The notes: generated from the sequence alone by a model not told the origin. A stretch of 33,256 nucleotides of DNA from a bacterium (GCA_030616165.1 JAUWXV010000010.1:1-33256); one strand, 5' to 3'. Positions 9,974 to 19,503 are shown, counted from the first letter of the stretch. Numbers and translations are program-made.

Positions 9974-10018
9974 TTTATACCTCTAATTTTTAATAAAACT
10001 TAAGTAAATTTTAAAATT

Positions 10019-10044
10019 TACAACTTTTTTAAAAAAAGTTGTAT
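10019..10044. repeat. Simple intergenic hairpin related to the compound elements
   Basis: tacaacttttttaaaaaaagttgta, similar to the end hairpins near 12476 and 17330. Confidence 0.55.
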
Positions 10045-10054
10045 AAAAAACTTT

Positions 10055-10321
10055 TTACTCACAATATTTTCTTTCAATATTTCTTGATTCATCAATAATT
10101 CTTTCAAAAAGATTTCTTATATTCTTTTCTTCAAGAGGACCTTTATTTGCAAGAAAAAGCTTTTTAAATATTTCGTCTTCTCTTTCAGCAGAATAAAGTG
10201 GAAGTCTTTTTGGTTTTTTTATTTTTCCAATATTTATAACGCATTTAACTCTTTCATTTAAAAGTTCTAAGATTTTTATGTCAATTTCGTCAATCCTTTT
10301 ACGCCAGTCACCAATATCCAT
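10055..10321 (-). CDS. Chorismate mutase (AroQ class, monofunctional)
   Basis: 88 aa. DWRKRIDEIDIKILELLNERVKCVINIGKIKK...YSAEREDEIFKKL...LFERIIDESRNIE. Confidence 0.88.
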   Translation of the reverse strand: MDIGDWRKRIDEIDIKILELLNERVKCVINIGKIKKPKRLPLYSAEREDEIFKKLFLANKGPLEEKNIRNLFERIIDESRNIERKYCE

Positions 10322-10337
10322 AAAATACCTTCCTTTT

Positions 10338-11132
10338 TTATTTTAATGGACTTTTTAGTTTTTTTACGTAATTTTTTACTTTTTCAGGAAGTTCTTTATT
10401 ATTTTTAAATTTTTCAATAAATTTTATTATTGCGCTGCCAACAACAACACCATTTGAGATTTCAGAAATTTTTTTAACGTCTTCCGGTGTCGAGACACCA
10501 AATCCTACCACATAGGGTTTTTTAAGATTCGATTTTAGACGCATTAAATAGGGCTTAACCTCAGAATATAATTTTCCTCTTGTTCCGGTAGTTCCAGTGA
10601 CAGAAACACAGTAAACAAAATCATCTGATAACTCCTCTATTAACCGTATTCTATTATTTGAAGTGGTTGGCGACACGAGAAATATGGTATTAATTTTATA
10701 TCTCCTTGCCAACTTTTTAATTTCATCTGATTCTTCAGGAGGAAGGTCTGGTATGAGGAGACCATCGATACCAATTTTTTGAGAATCTTTAAAAAATCTC
10801 TCTAATCCATATTTCAAGATAGGATTTAGATAACTAAAAAAAATCAGTGGAATTTTAACATTATTTCTAATTTTTTTAATTGTTTTGAAAATCCATTTTA
10901 AAGTAACACCATTTTCTAATGCAGTATGGGAAGAAGCTTGAATAGTCGGGCCATCAGCCATTGGGTCAGAAAAAGGAACGCCAATCTCTACCAAGTCTGC
11001 ACCTCCATCCGCAAGTGCAGGTATGAGTTCTGCAGTCGATTCAAGCCTGGGATATCCTGCAGTTATAAAAGGTATAAATACCTTTTTATTATTCTTTTTT
11101 ACATCTTGAAAAATTTTAGTTATCCTGTTCAT
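10338..11132 (-). CDS. trpA: Tryptophan synthase alpha chain
   Basis: 264 aa. [90 protein letters not shown]. Confidence 0.96.
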   Translation of the reverse strand: MNRITKIFQDVKKNNKKVFIPFITAGYPRLESTAELIPALADGGADLVEIGVPFSDPMADGPTIQASSHTALENGVTLKWIFKTIKKIRNNVKIPLIFFSYLNPILKYGLERFFKDSQKIGIDGLLIPDLPPEESDEIKKLARRYKINTIFLVSPTTSNNRIRLIEELSDDFVYCVSVTGTTGTRGKLYSEVKPYLMRLKSNLKKPYVVGFGVSTPEDVKKISEISNGVVVGSAIIKFIEKFKNNKELPEKVKNYVKKLKSPLK

Positions 11133-12316
11133 AACTTTTTTCCCTCTGCCTCGGCGACTATGTCAACATCCTTATCCCCTCTTCCGGATAAGTTTATAAT
11201 AATATTAGTATTTTTGGAGCACTTTGGAGCGATTTTTACAGCATAAGCGACTGCATGTGCACTTTCCAATGCTGGTATTATACCCTCAATTTCAGTCAAT
11301 ATATGAAATGCTTTCAAGGCTTCTTTGTCGGTTGCACTAGTGTAATCGACTCTTCCGATTTCTTTTAGATAACTGTGTTCTGGTCCTACACCAGGATAGT
11401 CGAGACCAGCAGAAATTGAATGAGGTATCTTTATCTGACCATCAAAATCTTGTAAAATATAACTTTTTGAACCATGAAGAACACCTATATCTCCTCTTGC
11501 AAGAGTTGCCGAATGCTTTTGCGAATTTATTCCCAGACCTCCACCCTCAACACCATAAATCTTTACACTTTTATCCTTTAAAAATGGATAAAAAAGCCCT
11601 AAAGCGTTACTTCCACCACCAACACAGGCAATAAGAATTAGAGAACTATTTCTGTTCTTTTTTATTTGAGTTTTTACCTCTCTGCCGATAACAGATTGAA
11701 AGTCTCTAACCAACAAAGGATATGGATAGGGACCTACCGTGGAGCCGAGAAGATAAAATGTATCTCTAACATTAGTAACCCAGTCTCTTAAAGTTTCATT
11801 GATAGCATCCTTCAAGGTTTTACATCCAGACTTTACAGGTATTACATCAGCCCCAAGCAATCTCATTTTATAAAGATTCAGTTTCTGTCTTTCCATATCT
11901 TCTTCGCCCATATATATAACGCATTTCAAACCAAACTTCGCACAAACAGTAGCAACCGCCAATCCGTGCTGTCCAGCACCTGTCTCCGCTATGATTCTTG
12001 TTTTTCCCATTTTTATTGCAAGGAGAATCTGCCCAATGGTGTTATTAATTTTATGTGCTCCCGTATGGAGTAGGTCCTCACGCTTAAGAAAAATCTTTGC
12101 ACCACCCAATTTTTTTGTTAACCTCTCTGCGAAATAAAGAGGTGTTGGACGTCCTGCATATTTTTCAAGATAATGTTTATATTCTTCTATAAACTTTTTA
12201 TCCTTTTTCGCCTGAAAATATGCCATTTCAAGTTCTTCAAGAATTGGAACCAGAGTCTCAGGAACAAACATCCCGCCAAATTTGCCAAAGTAACCTTTTT
12301 TTCTTTTCATTTTCAT
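11129..12316 (-). CDS. trpB: Tryptophan synthase beta chain
   Basis: 395 aa. [101 protein letters not shown]. Confidence 0.97.
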   Translation of the reverse strand: MKMKRKKGYFGKFGGMFVPETLVPILEELEMAYFQAKKDKKFIEEYKHYLEKYAGRPTPLYFAERLTKKLGGAKIFLKREDLLHTGAHKINNTIGQILLAIKMGKTRIIAETGAGQHGLAVATVCAKFGLKCVIYMGEEDMERQKLNLYKMRLLGADVIPVKSGCKTLKDAINETLRDWVTNVRDTFYLLGSTVGPYPYPLLVRDFQSVIGREVKTQIKKNRNSSLILIACVGGGSNALGLFYPFLKDKSVKIYGVEGGGLGINSQKHSATLARGDIGVLHGSKSYILQDFDGQIKIPHSISAGLDYPGVGPEHSYLKEIGRVDYTSATDKEALKAFHILTEIEGIIPALESAHAVAYAVKIAPKCSKNTNIIINLSGRGDKDVDIVAEAEGKKL

Positions 12317-12328
12317 AATTTTTATTTT

Positions 12329-12501
12329 TTCAACTTACTTCTTTTTCAAAAGAAGGTGTCATTTTTACATTAGCAAAAAACTTTCAATTAAGTTTTTCCT
12401 CTTACAAGGAGAAATTTTAAAGATTTTTAATTCCTTGTGAAACAAGGAATTAAAAATAGGTTAAAGTTTTTTTGTGCAACTTTTTTTTCAAAAAAAGTTG
12501 C
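12329..12501. repeat. Compound palindromic intergenic element, copy (trpF/trpB gap)
   Basis: acttacttctttttcaaaagaagg left arm. Perfect 15-bp central palindrome tttttaattccttgt-gaa-acaaggaattaaaaa (12424-12456). Right hairpin gcaactttttttt...aaaaaaagttgc (12476-12501). Confidence 0.8.
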
Positions 12502-13099
12502 AAATTTTAACTATCTCTTCAACTTTCCTTATGTCCTTTTTACCAGGTTTAATCTCAACACCTGACGATATATCAACACCGTAAGGATTGACTTTTGCAA
12601 CCGCAGATGAAAGATTTTCCGGATTTAATCCACCTGATAGTATTATTTTTCCGTATTTTTTGGCTTTAACTGCCAAATCCCAATCAAAAACTACTCCTGT
12701 TCCTCCATATTCACCAGTGACGAGACTGTCGAGTAGGAATGCGCTTGCAGTAAATTTTAAAAAAACATCAAATGAAAAATCTTTATTTACTCTAAATGCC
12801 TTGATAATCCTCTTATTGAATTGCCTGTAGTATTCGGGTGTTTCATCACCATGAAACTGTAAAATATCTATTGGACATCTATTCAAAACATCAATAACAC
12901 TTTCCTTTTTTTCATTAACAAATACGCCAACAGTATTGATAAATGGGGGAAGGCAATCTATAATTTCTTTTGCTTTATCAGGAGATATATATCTCTTACT
13001 TTTCGGATAAAAAATAAATCCTAAAGCATTTACTCCTAATTCTGCTATTTTTACAGCATCATCAACTTCGGTTATTCCACAAATTTTTATATAAATCAA
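12488..13099 (-). CDS. trpF: Phosphoribosylanthranilate isomerase
   Basis: 203 aa. IKICGITEVDDAVKIAELGVNALGFIFYPKSKRYI, GVFVNE, LQFHGDETPEY, FLLDSLVTGEYGGTGVVFDW, LSGGLNPENL, GVDISSGVEIKPGKKD. Confidence 0.95.
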   Translation of the reverse strand: MIYIKICGITEVDDAVKIAELGVNALGFIFYPKSKRYISPDKAKEIIDCLPPFINTVGVFVNEKKESVIDVLNRCPIDILQFHGDETPEYYRQFNKRIIKAFRVNKDFSFDVFLKFTASAFLLDSLVTGEYGGTGVVFDWDLAVKAKKYGKIILSGGLNPENLSSAVAKVNPYGVDISSGVEIKPGKKDIRKVEEIVKICNFF

Positions 13100-13875
13100 G
13101 ATGCTCCCTTTAAAAGTTCCATAAGTTTTTCTCCCGGAGAAGGGCTCTTCAATAAAACTTCTCCTATAAGAACCCCATTAAAACCCTTCTCCTTTAGAGC
13201 CTTTATGTCTTCTGATGTTTTAATCCCGCTTTCACTTATTACCAATGAGTTTGAAGGGAGTAAATCTTTTAAACGGAAACTTGTTTCAAGGCTTACCTCA
13301 AATGTCTTAAGGTCTCTGTTGTTTATACCAATAATATCTATCTTTAGTCCTTCAATTTTTTTTAGGTCATCTTCATCGTGAATCTCCACAACGCACTCAA
13401 TCTTAATAGATTTTGCTACTTTGATAAACTTTTCGAGTTCATCTCTTTCAAGGCATCTCGCAATCAAAAGGATAGCATCTGCTCCAATCTTTTTTGATTG
13501 ATAAATTTGATATTCACTGATTATAAAGTCTTTTCTCAATACTGGCAAATTGACCAGTCTTTTTATCGATGAAAGGTGGAGATCGTCTCCGAGAAAAAAT
13601 TTCTTCTCCGTCAGAACTGAAATTGCAGAAGCTCCATTTCTCTCATAACTCCTTGCAATATTTTCTGGGAAATAGTCCTCAAGAATAACTCCACGTGAAG
13701 GAGAGCCCTTCTTCACTTCTGCAATAACAGAAATACCCTTTTTCTTTAATTTCTTTTTAAGACTTTTTGAAGAAAATTTTTTCCCTTTACTCCTTTTTAT
13801 CGAATCTAATGGATTTCTCCTTTCTTCGAGAAAAATTTCTTCCCTTTTTAACGATAAAATCTCTTCAAGAAACAT
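13096..13875 (-). CDS. trpC: Indole-3-glycerol phosphate synthase
   Basis: 259 aa. VIAEVKKGSPSRG, GASAISVLTEKKFFLGD, LPVLRKDFIISEYQIYQSKKIGADAILLIA, IGINNRDLKTFEVSLETS, VISESGIKTSEDI, GVLIGEVLLKS. Confidence 0.96.
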   Translation of the reverse strand: MFLEEILSLKREEIFLEERRNPLDSIKRSKGKKFSSKSLKKKLKKKGISVIAEVKKGSPSRGVILEDYFPENIARSYERNGASAISVLTEKKFFLGDDLHLSSIKRLVNLPVLRKDFIISEYQIYQSKKIGADAILLIARCLERDELEKFIKVAKSIKIECVVEIHDEDDLKKIEGLKIDIIGINNRDLKTFEVSLETSFRLKDLLPSNSLVISESGIKTSEDIKALKEKGFNGVLIGEVLLKSPSPGEKLMELLKGAS

Positions 13876-13927
13876 AATGTTATTATATTTCTAACTCAAT
13901 TTTTACAATTTTTTTAACAAAAATCTA

Positions 13928-14015
13928 TTACTTTCTTTTGAAAAAGAAAGTAACAAAGAAAACTTTCTATTATTTCTAATTCATCCCGATTACTCGGGAT
14001 GAATTAGAAATGGGT
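13928..14015. repeat. Compound palindromic intergenic element, copy (trpD/trpC gap)
   Basis: ttactttcttttgaaaaagaaagtaacaaagaaaactttc followed by perfect 17-bp palindrome tttctaattcatcccga-ttac-tcgggatgaattagaaa (13973-14010). Confidence 0.8.
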
Positions 14016-14094
14016 AAATTTCTTATGTGCTGATTAGTAAATAAGTTTTTAATATTTTAGTAAATTATTCAAAATTTGCCAAATTTTTGTTATA

Positions 14095-15105
14095 CTACTT
14101 TTTATAAATCTCCTTAAGTTGTTCAAGTTTTTTTAGAGCGGAGCCTGAATCAATAGATTTTTCTGCTAATTGAATTCCATCCTCAATTTTATCTACAATA
14201 CCAGACGTTGCAATTGCTGCAGCGGAATTTATGAGAATCATTTCCCTTTTAGGACCTTTAACACCCTTCAGCACATCAACGGCAGAAGCGACGCTTTTTT
14301 CTATATCACCACCTGAAATCTCATTAATACTTCGTCTCGTAAAACCGAAGTCTTCAGGTTTAACGGTATAAGTCCTGACCTTTCCATCATTCAGTTCAGA
14401 GATTTGAGTTTCACCTATATTTGAAATTTCATCGAGACCATCAAACCCATGCACTACAAAAGACTTGATTGTACCGAGGCTTTTCATCACATAGGCAATC
14501 TTTTCTGTCCACTCTGGACTGAATACTCCCATCAATTGACAGGTTGCTCCTGCTGGATTTGTTAAGGGACCAAGGATATTAAAGACAGTTCTGATTGCGA
14601 TTTCCCTGCGTGGACCAATTGCGTATTTCATTGCCTTGTGCAAAAGTGGTGCAAATAAGAAACCGATTCCGATTTCGTTGAGAGATTTTTCAATGACATC
14701 GAGTTCTGCTTCGATGTTGACTCCCAGTGCATTCAGGAGGTCTGCACTTCCACACCTTGATGATACTGCTCTATTTCCGTGCTTGGCAATTATTACACCT
14801 GCTCCTGCCGCCACAAAAGCAGATATTGTAGAAACATTGAACGTATCCTGCATATCTCCTCCAGTCCCGCAGGTGTCAACAATAATTTTATGATTGGACC
14901 TAATCTTTGTTGCCTTTTCACGCATTACCCTCACAAATCCAGTAAGTTCCTCAACAGTCTCTCCCTTCATCCGAAGAGCGGTTATGAATGAACCGAGCTG
15001 GGCAGGTGTTACTGAACCTGTCATTATCTCATCCATCACCGCACTGGCTTCATTCTCGGTTAGATTATTACCTTCTACAACTTTTTTTATGCATTCTTTT
15101 ATCAT
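14095..15105 (-). CDS. trpD: Anthranilate phosphoribosyltransferase
   Basis: 336 aa. DTCGTGGDMQDTFNVSTISAFVAAGAGVIIAKHGNRAVSSRCGSADLLNALGV, HKAMKYAIGPRREIAIRTVFNILGPLTNPAG, VVHGFDGLDEIS. Confidence 0.97.
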   Translation of the reverse strand: MIKECIKKVVEGNNLTENEASAVMDEIMTGSVTPAQLGSFITALRMKGETVEELTGFVRVMREKATKIRSNHKIIVDTCGTGGDMQDTFNVSTISAFVAAGAGVIIAKHGNRAVSSRCGSADLLNALGVNIEAELDVIEKSLNEIGIGFLFAPLLHKAMKYAIGPRREIAIRTVFNILGPLTNPAGATCQLMGVFSPEWTEKIAYVMKSLGTIKSFVVHGFDGLDEISNIGETQISELNDGKVRTYTVKPEDFGFTRRSINEISGGDIEKSVASAVDVLKGVKGPKREMILINSAAAIATSGIVDKIEDGIQLAEKSIDSGSALKKLEQLKEIYKK

Positions 15106-15127
15106 AACTTTTCCTAAATTTTATATC

Positions 15128-15247
15128 TGCAACTTACTTTCTTTGAAAAGAAAGTAAGCAAAGAAACTTTATACCTATTCATCCAAATACTCGGGGAAAT
15201 AATAGTAAGTTTTCTTGCTTACTTCTTTTTCAAAAGAAGTAAGTAAA
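15128..15247. repeat. Compound palindromic intergenic element, copy (trpG/trpD gap)
   Basis: caacttactttctttgaaaagaaagtaagcaaagaaactttatacc ... imperfect centre ... aagttttcttgcttacttctttttcaaaagaagtaag. Confidence 0.8.
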
Positions 15248-15800
15248 GAAAATTTTTTAGCAGTTTTTTACCACCTTCGGTTAAAAAAGACTCTGGATGG
15301 AACTGGACACCTTCAACAGGATATTTTTTGTGTCTGATTCCCATTACAGTTCCGTTTTTGGTTTTTGCGGAGATTTCAAGTTCATTCGGTAAATCCAACG
15401 AATCAACCGCAAGTGAGTGATATCTTGTTGCGTGAAATGGATTTCTCAATCCTTTAAAAATTGTTTTTCCATCGTGATGAATATATGATAATTTACCGTG
15501 AAGTATTTCTGGTGCATTGATAATTTTTCCACCGAAAACATATCCAATTGCTTGATGACCGAGACATACACCCAAAATCGGAAATCTCTCTTTGAATCGT
15601 TTTATAACATCAATACATACACCGCTGTCTTCTGGTCTTTTAGGTCCTGGAGAGAGTATAATATGTGAAGGATTGATTTTTTCAACCTCATCTGCAGTTA
15701 TACTGTCATTCCTGAAAACTGATATCTCTCCACCAAGTTCACCAACAAACTGAACAAGATTATATGTAAAAGAATCGTAATTGTCAATAATTAAAATCAT
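15219..15800 (-). CDS. trpG: Anthranilate synthase component II (glutamine amidotransferase)
   Basis: 193 aa. IIDNYDSFTYNLVQFVGELGG, SPGPKRPEDSGV, ILGVCLGHQAIGYVFGG, RYHSLAVD, GVQFHPESFLTEGGKKLLKNF. C-terminal LLLLKKK* is from the repeat hairpin. Confidence 0.95.
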   Translation of the reverse strand: MILIIDNYDSFTYNLVQFVGELGGEISVFRNDSITADEVEKINPSHIILSPGPKRPEDSGVCIDVIKRFKERFPILGVCLGHQAIGYVFGGKIINAPEILHGKLSYIHHDGKTIFKGLRNPFHATRYHSLAVDSLDLPNELEISAKTKNGTVMGIRHKKYPVEGVQFHPESFLTEGGKKLLKNFLYLLLLKKK

Positions 15801-17277
15801 AATTTCTACCTTCGACCATTGCTATGGATTTAACAAGTGCTTTTGCCTTATTCACAGTTTCGAGGTATTCTTTTGCTGGCACGGAATCGTAAACGATGCC
15901 AGCGCCTGCTTGAATATAAGCAAACCCACCTGATTGGATAATAGTTCGTATGGTGATGCAAAAATCGAGGTTCCCGAACATGTCAAAGTAGCCAACAGCC
16001 CCGGCATATATTCCTCTTCTTGTGGTTTCGAGTTCGTCGATAATTTCCATTGCTCTGATTTTCGGGGCTCCTGAAACTGTTCCTGCAGGAAATCCCGCCT
16101 TCAAAATCTCTATCTGGTCAACATCTTCCTTTATATTACCAGAAACATGTGAAACAATGTGCATAACATGGGAAAACCTGTCAATTTTCATCTTTTCTGG
16201 AAGTCTAATAGTTCCATATTTACAAATTTTCCCCAGGTCGTTTCTTGCGAGGTCAACAAGCATTATATGTTCCGCCCTCTCTTTTGAGTCTCTGAGTAGC
16301 TTCCTTGCAAGTCTTTGATCCTCTTCGATAGTTACGCCCCTTTTAATAGTTCCAGCAAGTGGTCTTGTGGTTACGATGCCATCTTCTGCCTTAATCAACA
16401 CCTCTGGTGATGAACCAATTATCCTTAGTCCGTCATAATCAAAATAATACATATACGGAGAAGGATTTATTCTCCTTAATGCGCGATAGGTATCAAAAGC
16501 ATCAGACTGAACCTCTGCTTTAAATCTCTGGGATAAAACTACCTGGAAAATATCCCCTTTATAAATATAATCTTTTGCGGATTTTATAGATTCTTCAAAC
16601 TGAATTCGGTCGGTATTTGATTCAAGTTCCAGCCTGCCTCTTTTTACCGATGTATCCTTAAAATCATAAATCTCAAAACTTTTCCTTATTTTATGCAAAG
16701 TCTGCTCTATATTATAAACTGCCTCTTCATAAGATTCCTTAAGATTCTTACCTTTGGCCAAAGCATTGGAAATTATCCTGACGGTATGCTGAAAGTGGTC
16801 AACCGCAAGAACAGTATCCACAAATATAAAATAACTTTCAGGCAAATTAAGGTCATCTGTATTATTATCCGGAACGTCTTCAAAAAATCGAATGACGTCA
16901 TAAGAAAAATAACCAACAGCTCCACTGATAAACCTCGGCAAACCCTCCTGTCGTGAGCCTTTGAATTTCTTCAGGTATTTCTTTAGAATATCAAGCGGGT
17001 TTCCACTCAACCGCTCAATTTTGTTGTCTTCTATCAATTCTATCTTAAAACCTTTGCTTTTGAATATCGCCCTCGGATTGAACCCTATAAACGAATATCT
17101 CCCAATTGAGCCGGGTTTTTCTGCACTCTCAAGCAAAAATGAATATCTGGTGTCTGAACAAACCTTTTTATAAAGTGAAACAGGTGTCTCTATATCGCCG
17201 GAAATTTCGGTATACACAGGAATTACTTCATTATATTCCGCTAATTTTTGAAATTCTTCCCAATCTGGATAATACAT
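15784..17277 (-). CDS. trpE: Anthranilate synthase component I
   Basis: 497 aa. FLLESAEKPGSIGRYSFIGFNP, YIYKGDIFQVVLSQRF, RRINPSPYMYYFDYDGLRIIGSSPEVLIK, TRPLAGTIKRG, EHIMLVDLARNDLGKI, FPAGTVSGAPKIRAMEIIDELE, GGFAYIQAGAGIVYDSVPAKEYLET. Confidence 0.96.
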   Translation of the reverse strand: MYYPDWEEFQKLAEYNEVIPVYTEISGDIETPVSLYKKVCSDTRYSFLLESAEKPGSIGRYSFIGFNPRAIFKSKGFKIELIEDNKIERLSGNPLDILKKYLKKFKGSRQEGLPRFISGAVGYFSYDVIRFFEDVPDNNTDDLNLPESYFIFVDTVLAVDHFQHTVRIISNALAKGKNLKESYEEAVYNIEQTLHKIRKSFEIYDFKDTSVKRGRLELESNTDRIQFEESIKSAKDYIYKGDIFQVVLSQRFKAEVQSDAFDTYRALRRINPSPYMYYFDYDGLRIIGSSPEVLIKAEDGIVTTRPLAGTIKRGVTIEEDQRLARKLLRDSKERAEHIMLVDLARNDLGKICKYGTIRLPEKMKIDRFSHVMHIVSHVSGNIKEDVDQIEILKAGFPAGTVSGAPKIRAMEIIDELETTRRGIYAGAVGYFDMFGNLDFCITIRTIIQSGGFAYIQAGAGIVYDSVPAKEYLETVNKAKALVKSIAMVEGRNYDFNY

Positions 17278-17328
17278 AACTATATTCTTTATGTTAAAAA
17301 ATTAAGATTTTGTAAATTTTTATATTTG

Positions 17329-17487
17329 CAACTTTTTGTGTAAAAAAAGTTGCACAAAAAAACTTTTAATTATTTCTCCTCTTACGAGAAGAAATTTAAT
17401 AATTTATAATTCATCCCGAACATTCGGGATGAATTATAAATAGGTATAAAGTTTCTTTGCCTACTTTCTTTTCAAAGAAAGTAGGTT
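17329..17487. repeat. Compound palindromic intergenic element, copy (hisI/trpE gap)
   Basis: gcaactttttgtgtaaaaaaagttgc left hairpin. Perfect 18-bp central palindrome tttataattcatcccgaa-ca-ttcgggatgaattataaa (17403-17440). Right arm aaagtttctttgcctactttcttttcaaagaaagtagg. Confidence 0.85.
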
Positions 17488-17880
17488 TTGTTTATAAATC
17501 TTATTCTTGTCAAATATTTTTTCTCTGATAATTTCGATTTCTCCTTTATCATTAATCTTCCTGAAAAAACAGGAGAAATAGCCTTCGTGACAGGCGCCGC
17601 CGTGTTGTTTTATTTTTAAAAGAATAGTATCTGCATCACAATCGATTAACAATTGTTTAACTTCTTGAAAATTTCCAGAATTTTCTCCCTTAGTCCAGAG
17701 CTTTTGACGTGAACGGCTGTAATAACACGCTTTTTTTCCTTTCAAAGTTTTAATGAGACTTTCTTCGTTCATATAAGCAACCATAACCACTTCCCCGCTG
17801 TCGATATCCTGTGCTACCGCTGGAATAAGTCCGTCTTTATTGAATTTCAATTGTTTTATTATTTCGATAAAATCTGTCAT
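17461..17880 (-). CDS. hisI: Phosphoribosyl-AMP cyclohydrolase (no HisE domain)
   Basis: 139 aa. VAQDIDSGEVVMVAYMNEESLIKTLKGKKACYYSRSRQKLWTKGENSGNFQEV, DCDADTILLKIKQHGGACHEGYFSCF. Ends NLLSLKRK* inside the repeat hairpin. Confidence 0.95.
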   Translation of the reverse strand: MTDFIEIIKQLKFNKDGLIPAVAQDIDSGEVVMVAYMNEESLIKTLKGKKACYYSRSRQKLWTKGENSGNFQEVKQLLIDCDADTILLKIKQHGGACHEGYFSCFFRKINDKGEIEIIREKIFDKNKIYKQNLLSLKRK

Positions 17881-18030
17881 ATTAATTTATCTCCTCACAA
17901 CGATACCTTTCTATCTTTATCTACATTCAAAAAAGGAATTACTTTTTTTGCGTGCATTACATTTATATTACCTTTTTTAATCAATTTATCAATAATAGAT
18001 TCTTTAGAGCATTTAAGATTTCATTAAATT

Positions 18031-18753
18031 TTAAAGTAAAGAGATTGCTTCCTTCAATGAAAACTTCTTTTCATAAAGTGCTTTGCCAACAATAACACCC
18101 TCCAGTCCCGGTTCATTAAGAGATTTTAAATTTTTAATGTCTTCAATAGACGATACTCCACCTGACGCTATTATTTTTAAATTTGTGGATTCGATAATTT
18201 TATTAACTTCTTCAATATTAGGTCCTGTTAACATACCGTCTCTTTTGATATCTGTGTAAATTATCGTCATTATACCCATCTTTTCCATTTCGACTGCCAG
18301 TTCAATTGCCTTAATTTTCGTGGTCTCTTTCCATCCCCTTATTGCTGTATAACCATTTCTCGCATCGATTCCTGCGATTATCTTTTTACTCCCAAATCTT
18401 TTTAATGCCTCTTCGACAAACTTTCTGTTCTCAACAACAGATGTTCCAACTATTACCCTTTCCACACCAGCAGATAAAGCCCACTCAATATCATTCATAG
18501 TTCTTAATCCACCACCGAGTTCAACAGGAATTTTCAATGTTTTTACAATATCCTCTATTATGTTTATGTTTTGGTTAGAACCATCGATTGTTCTGTCAAG
18601 GTCAACCAGATGAAGCAGTTCAGCACCCTCATTTTCCCACTTCAGCGCCATTTCTAAAGGATTATCGCTGTATTCTTTTATATCCCCTTTTTCCCCCTGC
18701 CTGAGCCTCACACATTTGCCTGAACTTATATCAACTGCCGGTATAATTATCAT
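18031..18753 (-). CDS. hisA: Phosphoribosylformimino-5-aminoimidazole carboxamide ribotide isomerase
   Basis: 240 aa. IIPAVDISSGKCVRLRQGEKG, LHLVDLDRTIDGS, PVELGGGLRTMNDI, VIVGTSVV, IYTDIKRDGMLTGPN, IASGGVSSIEDI, GVIVGKALYE. Confidence 0.96.
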   Translation of the reverse strand: MIIIPAVDISSGKCVRLRQGEKGDIKEYSDNPLEMALKWENEGAELLHLVDLDRTIDGSNQNINIIEDIVKTLKIPVELGGGLRTMNDIEWALSAGVERVIVGTSVVENRKFVEEALKRFGSKKIIAGIDARNGYTAIRGWKETTKIKAIELAVEMEKMGIMTIIYTDIKRDGMLTGPNIEEVNKIIESTNLKIIASGGVSSIEDIKNLKSLNEPGLEGVIVGKALYEKKFSLKEAISLL

Positions 18754-18766
18754 AATATAATTTTCT

Positions 18767-18800
18767 CTTACTTCTTTTAAAAAAGAAAGTGGACTTTTAA
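18767..18800. repeat. Degenerate single hairpin of the intergenic element family (hisA/hisB gap)
   Basis: cttacttcttttaaaaaagaaagtggactttt. Confidence 0.5.
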
Positions 18801-18819
18801 AAAAAAAATTAAATTGTAA

Positions 18820-19404
18820 TTACAACATTCCCTTTGTTGAAGCGATACCTCTTATTCTTTCATTATAAGATACAGCTTCCCTTAAAGCAACAGCAAATGC
18901 TTTGAAAACAGCCTCAATCTGATGATGAGTATCATCTCCATACAAGACCTCGATATGAATATTCATCTTAGCGTTTTCCGCAACAGCCTTGAAAAACTCC
19001 TTAATTAGCATAGTATCAATTCCACCTACATTCTCTTTGAGATAAAATTTATACACCAAACGCCCTCTCCCAGATAAATCGACCACTGCTCTCGCCAAAG
19101 ATTCATCCATCGGAATATATGCAACTCCGAATCTATTAATACCTCTTTTATCTCCTAAAGCCTTATTTATAGCCTGACCAATAGTAATCCCCACATCCTC
19201 TATCGTATGATGAAAATCGACATTTATATCACCTGCGGCTTTCATTTCAATGTCTATAAGGCTGTGCTTTGAAAAAAGTTCAAGCATATGGTCAAAAAAT
19301 CCGATACCGCTGTCGATTCTGCTCTCACCTTCACCATCAATATTAACCAAAACCTTTATCTCGGTCTCCTTTGTTTTCCTTTCTACTTCTCCTTTTCTTT
19401 CCAT
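18820..19404 (-). CDS. hisB: Imidazoleglycerol-phosphate dehydratase
   Basis: 194 aa. SRIDSGIGFFDHMLELFSKHSLIDI, DVDFHHTIEDVGI-type motif NVDFHHTIEDVGITIGQA, DLSGRGRLVY, HIEVLYGDDTHHQIEAVFKAFAVALREAV. Confidence 0.96.
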   Translation of the reverse strand: MERKGEVERKTKETEIKVLVNIDGEGESRIDSGIGFFDHMLELFSKHSLIDIEMKAAGDINVDFHHTIEDVGITIGQAINKALGDKRGINRFGVAYIPMDESLARAVVDLSGRGRLVYKFYLKENVGGIDTMLIKEFFKAVAENAKMNIHIEVLYGDDTHHQIEAVFKAFAVALREAVSYNERIRGIASTKGML

Positions 19405-19426
19405 ATTTTTTCTTTAAATTTATTTC

Positions 19427-19503
19427 ATTCCAAATCTTTGCAGAGCAAAGATTTGGAATAAGTTAAAAGTTTCTTTGCTTACTTTCTTTTCAAAGAAAGT
19501 AAG
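19427..19503. repeat. Partial compound palindromic element (hisB/hisC gap)
   Basis: Perfect 15-bp palindrome attccaaatctttgc-aga-gcaaagatttggaat (19427-19459), then aaaagtttctttgcttactttcttttcaaagaaagtaag. Confidence 0.8.

Noticed and set aside
17278-17460. Second trp attenuator or T-box in front of trpE
   Set aside because: No leader ORF with clustered Trp codons and no T-box core motif; the gap is accounted for by the compound palindromic element.
3524-19503. Interpreting intergenic hairpins as ordinary rho-independent terminators
   Set aside because: Most lack a U-tract after a GC-rich stem, have a repeated symmetrical multi-hairpin layout, and lie between genes of an apparently continuous operon; termination at each is unlikely, though not excluded.
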